Shown here piece after piece: positions 5,758 through 8,013 of a stretch of DNA of 8,013 bases. The DNA comes from Trebonia sp. (GTDB lineage: Bacteria > Actinomycetota > Actinomycetes > Streptosporangiales > Streptosporangiaceae). The stretch lies in the NCBI GenBank assembly GCA_030038035.1, contig JASHPP010000675.1:1-8013 (forward strand), in the 5' to 3' direction. The notes beneath the pieces were generated by a model that saw only the letters and a program-made list of their open reading frames with translations, was not told the origin of the DNA and did not search any database. The translations under genes were made by a program, and so were the position numbers. Every line of letters begins with the position of its first letter. Position 1 is the stretch's first letter.

Positions 5758-6501
5758 ATGTCTGCTCTGTTCGGCGTTCCCGTGGACGCCGCGTACCACC
5801 TCGTCTATGCCCTCACCACCGTCCTCACCCCCGTCCTCGGCGGCCTGGCCGCCGTCGCCGGCATCGTCGTGTTCACCGCGGCGGTCCGGCTGCTCGTCAC
5901 GCCGCTGAGCTTTCGCGCGATGCGCGGGCAGGCCGCCCTGGCCAGGCTCGCCCCGCAGGTCGAGGCGCTGCGCAAGCGCTTCGCCAGGCAGCCGGAACGG
6001 CTGCAGCGCGAGCTGTCCGCGCTCTACAAGCGGGAAGGCACGAGCGTGTTCGGCGGCTTCGCGCCGATGCTGGCGCAATGGCCGGTGTTCAGCGTCCTGT
6101 ACCTGCTGTTCCGGTCGCCCGACGTGGCCGGCGGGCCCAACCGGCTGCTGTCCCGCGACATGTTCGGCGTGCCGCTCGGCGGGCACTGGCTGACCCACGC
6201 GGGCGCGCTCAGCCCCCACGCCGCCGTCTTCCTCGGTGTCTTCGCGGTCCTCGCGGCGATCTGCTGGCTGTCGGCGCGGGTGGGGACCGGCGGCACGCTC
6301 GGCCTGCTTGGCAAGGTGCTGCCCTACCTGACCGTCGTCATCGCCGCGTTCGCCCCGCTGGCCGCCGCGGTCTACCTGGTCACCTCGACCGCCTGGAGCG
6401 TCGCCGAGCGGTGGCTATTCCTGCGCGTCCGCACCGCCCGAACCACTGGCGTCGCGCCGGGGCCTGGCCATACGCTCAGGGAGCGTGCTGACCGACCGTA
6501 A
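5758..6501 (+). CDS. YidC/Oxa1-family membrane protein insertase (short actinobacterial type)
   Basis: 247 residues. It inserts and folds membrane proteins in the plasma membrane, alone or with Sec. It corresponds to the conserved core without the large periplasmic domain of Gram-negative YidC. The first core helix (about 28-50) contains Arg44 in FTAAVRLLVTPL, matching the conserved groove arginine. A cytoplasmic helical hairpin follows at about 52-95 (LAPQVEALRKRF, then LQRELSALYKREG), then the family motif FGGFAPMLAQWPVFSVLYLLF at 98-118. Further helices are at about 155-173 and at 187-221, which probably holds two, including VLPYLTVVIAAFAPLAAAVYL. The gene lies outside the usual rpmH-rnpA-yidC origin cluster, so it is probably a second paralogue; this is inference. 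It follows the DUF6412-like gene and overlaps the GNAT gene by 17 bases. The C-terminal tail (222-247) is basic and probably cytoplasmic. Confidence 0.9.
   Translation: MSALFGVPVDAAYHLVYALTTVLTPVLGGLAAVAGIVVFTAAVRLLVTPLSFRAMRGQAALARLAPQVEALRKRFARQPERLQRELSALYKREGTSVFGGFAPMLAQWPVFSVLYLLFRSPDVAGGPNRLLSRDMFGVPLGGHWLTHAGALSPHAAVFLGVFAVLAAICWLSARVGTGGTLGLLGKVLPYLTVVIAAFAPLAAAVYLVTSTAWSVAERWLFLRVRTARTTGVAPGPGHTLRERADRP
6471..6476 (+). promoter_or_regulatory. -10-like hexamer TACGCT ahead of the GNAT gene, inside the yidC end
   Basis: TACGCT ends eight bases before the GTG at 6485, within the last codons of yidC. An AGGGAG just before the GTG is too close (one base) for a normal Shine-Dalgarno. The region resembles the start of the small membrane protein gene: both have TACGCT, a purine-rich run, then GTGCTGA. 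It may be an internal leaderless promoter, or the GNAT gene may instead be translated by coupling to yidC. Confidence 0.4.
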
Positions 6502-7360
6502 CGGCGTTCCGTTCCCGCCCATCCGCCGGCTCGGCCCAGCAGACCTCAAGCACTGCGTGGCCCTGTCCATCGACCGCGGATGGGCGCCGGAACAGGCGAA
6601 GTGGGCGCTGCTGCTCGCGGCGGCCGAAGGCTTCGGCGTGGACGCCCCGGGCGGCGGGGGGCGCCTCGCCGGCGCGGTGGTGCTCGCCAGGTACGCGCCG
6701 GACCTCGCGTCGGCCGGCATGATGCTCGTGGCCGGGCGTTATGCCCGCCTGGGCCTGGGCTCCGCGCTGATGACGCACCTGCTCGCGGCGGCCGGCGACG
6801 CCACGGTGACCCTCTTCGCCACGGACGCGGGCAAGCCGCTGTACGCCAAGCTCGGCTTCCGGACCGTCCGCAGCAGCGCGGCCTTCGTCGGCGGGTTCCG
6901 GCAGGCCCCCGGCCAGCCGGGCGGCGAGCGGGCCGCGACACGGCCGGCCGGCGACGCGGACATGCCGGCGATCCTCGATGTCGACAAGGCGGCTTTCGGG
7001 GCCGACCGGGGCTATCTCCTGCGGTGCCTGCCCGCCTTCGCGCAGCGCCTGCGGGTCCTGGAGACGCCCGAGGGCATCACCGGGTACGCGGCCGCCTGGC
7101 GCAGCGGGCCCGTCGCCGTGATCGGCCCCGTCGTCGCCGCCAGCGCCGCCGGCGCACGGCGGCTCATCGCGGACCTGGCCGCGCAGGTGCGCGGCCCGAT
7201 CCGGCTCGACCTGGACCCGGACCGCCCGGAGCTGCCGGAATGGGCGCTGAACCGCGGCCTGGAGCCGGCCTCGCGGACCGCGGTCATGGCGCACGGGCCC
7301 GGCAAACCGCGGGGCGACCCCAGCCGCCTGTTCACCCCGTTCTCTGTCGCGCTGGCCTGA
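6485..7360 (+). CDS. Two-domain GNAT-family N-acetyltransferase
   Basis: 291 residues, cytosolic, predicted to transfer acetyl from acetyl-CoA to an amine; substrate unknown. The first GNAT domain covers about residues 12-130. Its acetyl-CoA motif A is MMLVAGRYARLGLGSALM at 79-96, and its motif B region is TDAGKPLYAKLGF at 113-125, ending in the typical YxxLGF. The first basic residue of the usual R/Q-x-x-G-x-G/A pyrophosphate loop is Ala87, a mild departure. A linker (about 135-150) leads to a second domain that restarts with RPAGDADMPAILDVDKAAFG and runs to the end (LFTPFSVALA), as in proteins with an Acetyltransf_18-type C-terminal domain. The GTG at 6485 overlaps the yidC end by 17 bases in another frame, so the gene is either translationally coupled to yidC or served by the internal -10-like hexamer. 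It is convergent with the molybdopterin oxidoreductase, with a 35-base spacer. Confidence 0.88.
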   Translation: MLTDRNGVPFPPIRRLGPADLKHCVALSIDRGWAPEQAKWALLLAAAEGFGVDAPGGGGRLAGAVVLARYAPDLASAGMMLVAGRYARLGLGSALMTHLLAAAGDATVTLFATDAGKPLYAKLGFRTVRSSAAFVGGFRQAPGQPGGERAATRPAGDADMPAILDVDKAAFGADRGYLLRCLPAFAQRLRVLETPEGITGYAAAWRSGPVAVIGPVVAASAAGARRLIADLAAQVRGPIRLDLDPDRPELPEWALNRGLEPASRTAVMAHGPGKPRGDPSRLFTPFSVALA

Positions 7361-7395
7361 CCCCGCCGCCGGGCCGCCGAGGCCGGCCGCCCCGG

Positions 7396-8013
7396 CTACG
7401 CCTGCTTGTAGACCGTGATCTGGGACATCGGGTAGCCGGTGGCGCCGTTGGGCGCGACGGGCTCCTGGATGGCGGTCTGCGTGTAGCCGGTCTTGTCGGT
7501 CGCCCGCGCCTGGATCCGATGGTTGCCGACGGTCGCGTTGTCCCAGTACCAGAACCACTGCCGCCAGGTGTCGAGGTCGGGCACCGGGGCCAGCGTGGCC
7601 TCGTGCCACGGCCCGTTGTCCACCTGGACCTCGACCGCCTCGATGCCCTTGTGCTGCGCCCACGCCACGCCGGCCACCGCGACCCGGCCGGCCGCCACCT
7701 GCGAGCCGGACGCCGGGACGTCGATCCGGGACTCGGTCTTGATCGGCGCCTGCGCCGACCAGCCGTTCTGCGCCCAGTACGCGATCGCCGAATCGAACGT
7801 GGTCACTTCGATGTCAACGACCCACTTGCAGGCCGAGACGTAGCCGTAGAGCCCGGGCACCACGAGCCGCGCGGGGAAGCCGTGCTCGACGGGCAGCGCG
7901 GTCCCGTTCATCGCGACGGCGACCAGCGCGTCCTTCGGCTCGTCGAGCACCACGGAAATCGGCGTCCCCGAGGTGAACCCGTCGACCGACGTGCACAGCA
8001 GCTGGCTGGCCCC
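7396..8013 (-). CDS. Molybdopterin-dependent oxidoreductase (sulfite oxidase type), C-terminal part only
   Basis: Only the last 205 residues are in the window; the reading frame stays open to the edge, so the gene starts beyond 8013. The visible part begins with GASQLLCTSVDGFTSG and continues with MNGTALPVEHGFPARLVVPGLYGYVSACKWV, the conserved end of the Oxidored_molyb domain (MNGxPLPxEHGFPxRxxVPGxYGxxSxKW). It then enters an Ig-like Mo-co dimerisation domain: TESRIDVPASG, then VAVAGVAWAQHKGIEAVEVQVDNGPWHEA, then VGNHRIQARATDKTGYTQT. Such actinobacterial proteins usually carry an N-terminal membrane region ahead of the molybdenum domain, not visible here. The Mo-coordinating cysteine lies in the missing part, so activity cannot be judged. 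Homologous sequence continues upstream of the internal GTG at 7953, which is therefore not the start. Likely role: an exported or membrane-linked oxidoreductase, with sulfite or sulfoxide chemistry possible. Confidence 0.92.
   Translation of the reverse strand, partial: GASQLLCTSVDGFTSGTPISVVLDEPKDALVAVAMNGTALPVEHGFPARLVVPGLYGYVSACKWVVDIEVTTFDSAIAYWAQNGWSAQAPIKTESRIDVPASGSQVAAGRVAVAGVAWAQHKGIEAVEVQVDNGPWHEATLAPVPDLDTWRQWFWYWDNATVGNHRIQARATDKTGYTQTAIQEPVAPNGATGYPMSQITVYKQA

Noticed and set aside
4533..5759. Minus-strand 408-codon open frame opposite the methyltransferase and small membrane protein genes
   Set aside because: It is Arg/Gly/Pro-rich with no recognisable domain and runs antisense to clearly conserved genes; it is a codon-bias shadow.
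7361..7395. Possible bidirectional terminator between the GNAT and molybdopterin genes (GCCGGG 7368-7373 / CCCGGC 7391-7396; GGCC / GGCC inside)
   Set aside because: The arms are short (6 and 4 pairs), there is no T-tract, and such matches are common by chance in this GC-rich sequence.
7396..7953. Treating the GTG at 7953 as the start of a complete 185-residue gene
   Set aside because: Family-typical sequence (SVDGFTSGTP) continues in frame upstream to the window edge, so the gene is cut by the edge rather than short.

Overview
The window is very GC-rich, densely coded DNA with strong third-position GC, GTG as well as ATG starts, and gene families typical of high-GC Actinobacteria (a Streptosporangiales-like organism would fit, but the sequence does not settle the taxon). 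It is chromosomal in character: no insertion sequence, tRNA/rRNA, CRISPR array or phage gene is visible. Eight genes plus one edge fragment cover nearly everything, and no gene-free stretch exceeds about 100 bases.

Layout. (1) 1-1734, minus: an ABC exporter half-transporter (six-helix membrane domain fused to an ATPase), cut by the window start just before its C-terminus; its ATPase has the changes expected of the degenerate half of a heterodimer. (2) 1735-1805: a 71-base divergent promoter region. (3) 1806-3041, plus: a class V PLP-dependent enzyme resembling cysteine desulfurases but without the usual catalytic cysteine motif. It ends convergently on a shared CTAG in which both strands read their stop. 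(4) 3038-4493, minus: a two-gene operon, a TetR-type repressor followed 16 bases later by a secreted protein of unknown function. (5) 4524-5318, plus, divergent from tetR: a class I SAM-dependent methyltransferase. A 24-base imperfect palindrome between tetR and the methyltransferase carries a -10-like element for each direction and is a strong operator candidate. (6) 5358-7360, plus: a small membrane protein (DUF6412-like), a YidC/Oxa1 insertase of the short actinobacterial type, and a two-domain GNAT acetyltransferase overlapping the yidC end by 17 bases. (7) 7396-8013, minus: the C-terminal half of a sulfite-oxidase-type molybdopterin oxidoreductase, running off the window end.

How they work together. 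The only clear regulatory unit is TetR / secreted protein / methyltransferase, where one operator could control both directions. The small membrane protein and YidC look like a membrane-biogenesis pair. The remaining genes look like ordinary neighbours. A recurring feature is a TAnnnT hexamer 6-8 bases upstream of the start codon of five genes (ABC, PLP enzyme, methyltransferase, small membrane protein, GNAT), the layout of leaderless actinobacterial transcripts. The genes inside operons, and tetR, carry Shine-Dalgarno sequences instead.

I did not find a convincing wholly new multi-gene system. The best leads are the symmetric TetR operator/double promoter, the leaderless-promoter series, the degenerate ABC half and the unexplained secreted protein co-transcribed with tetR.
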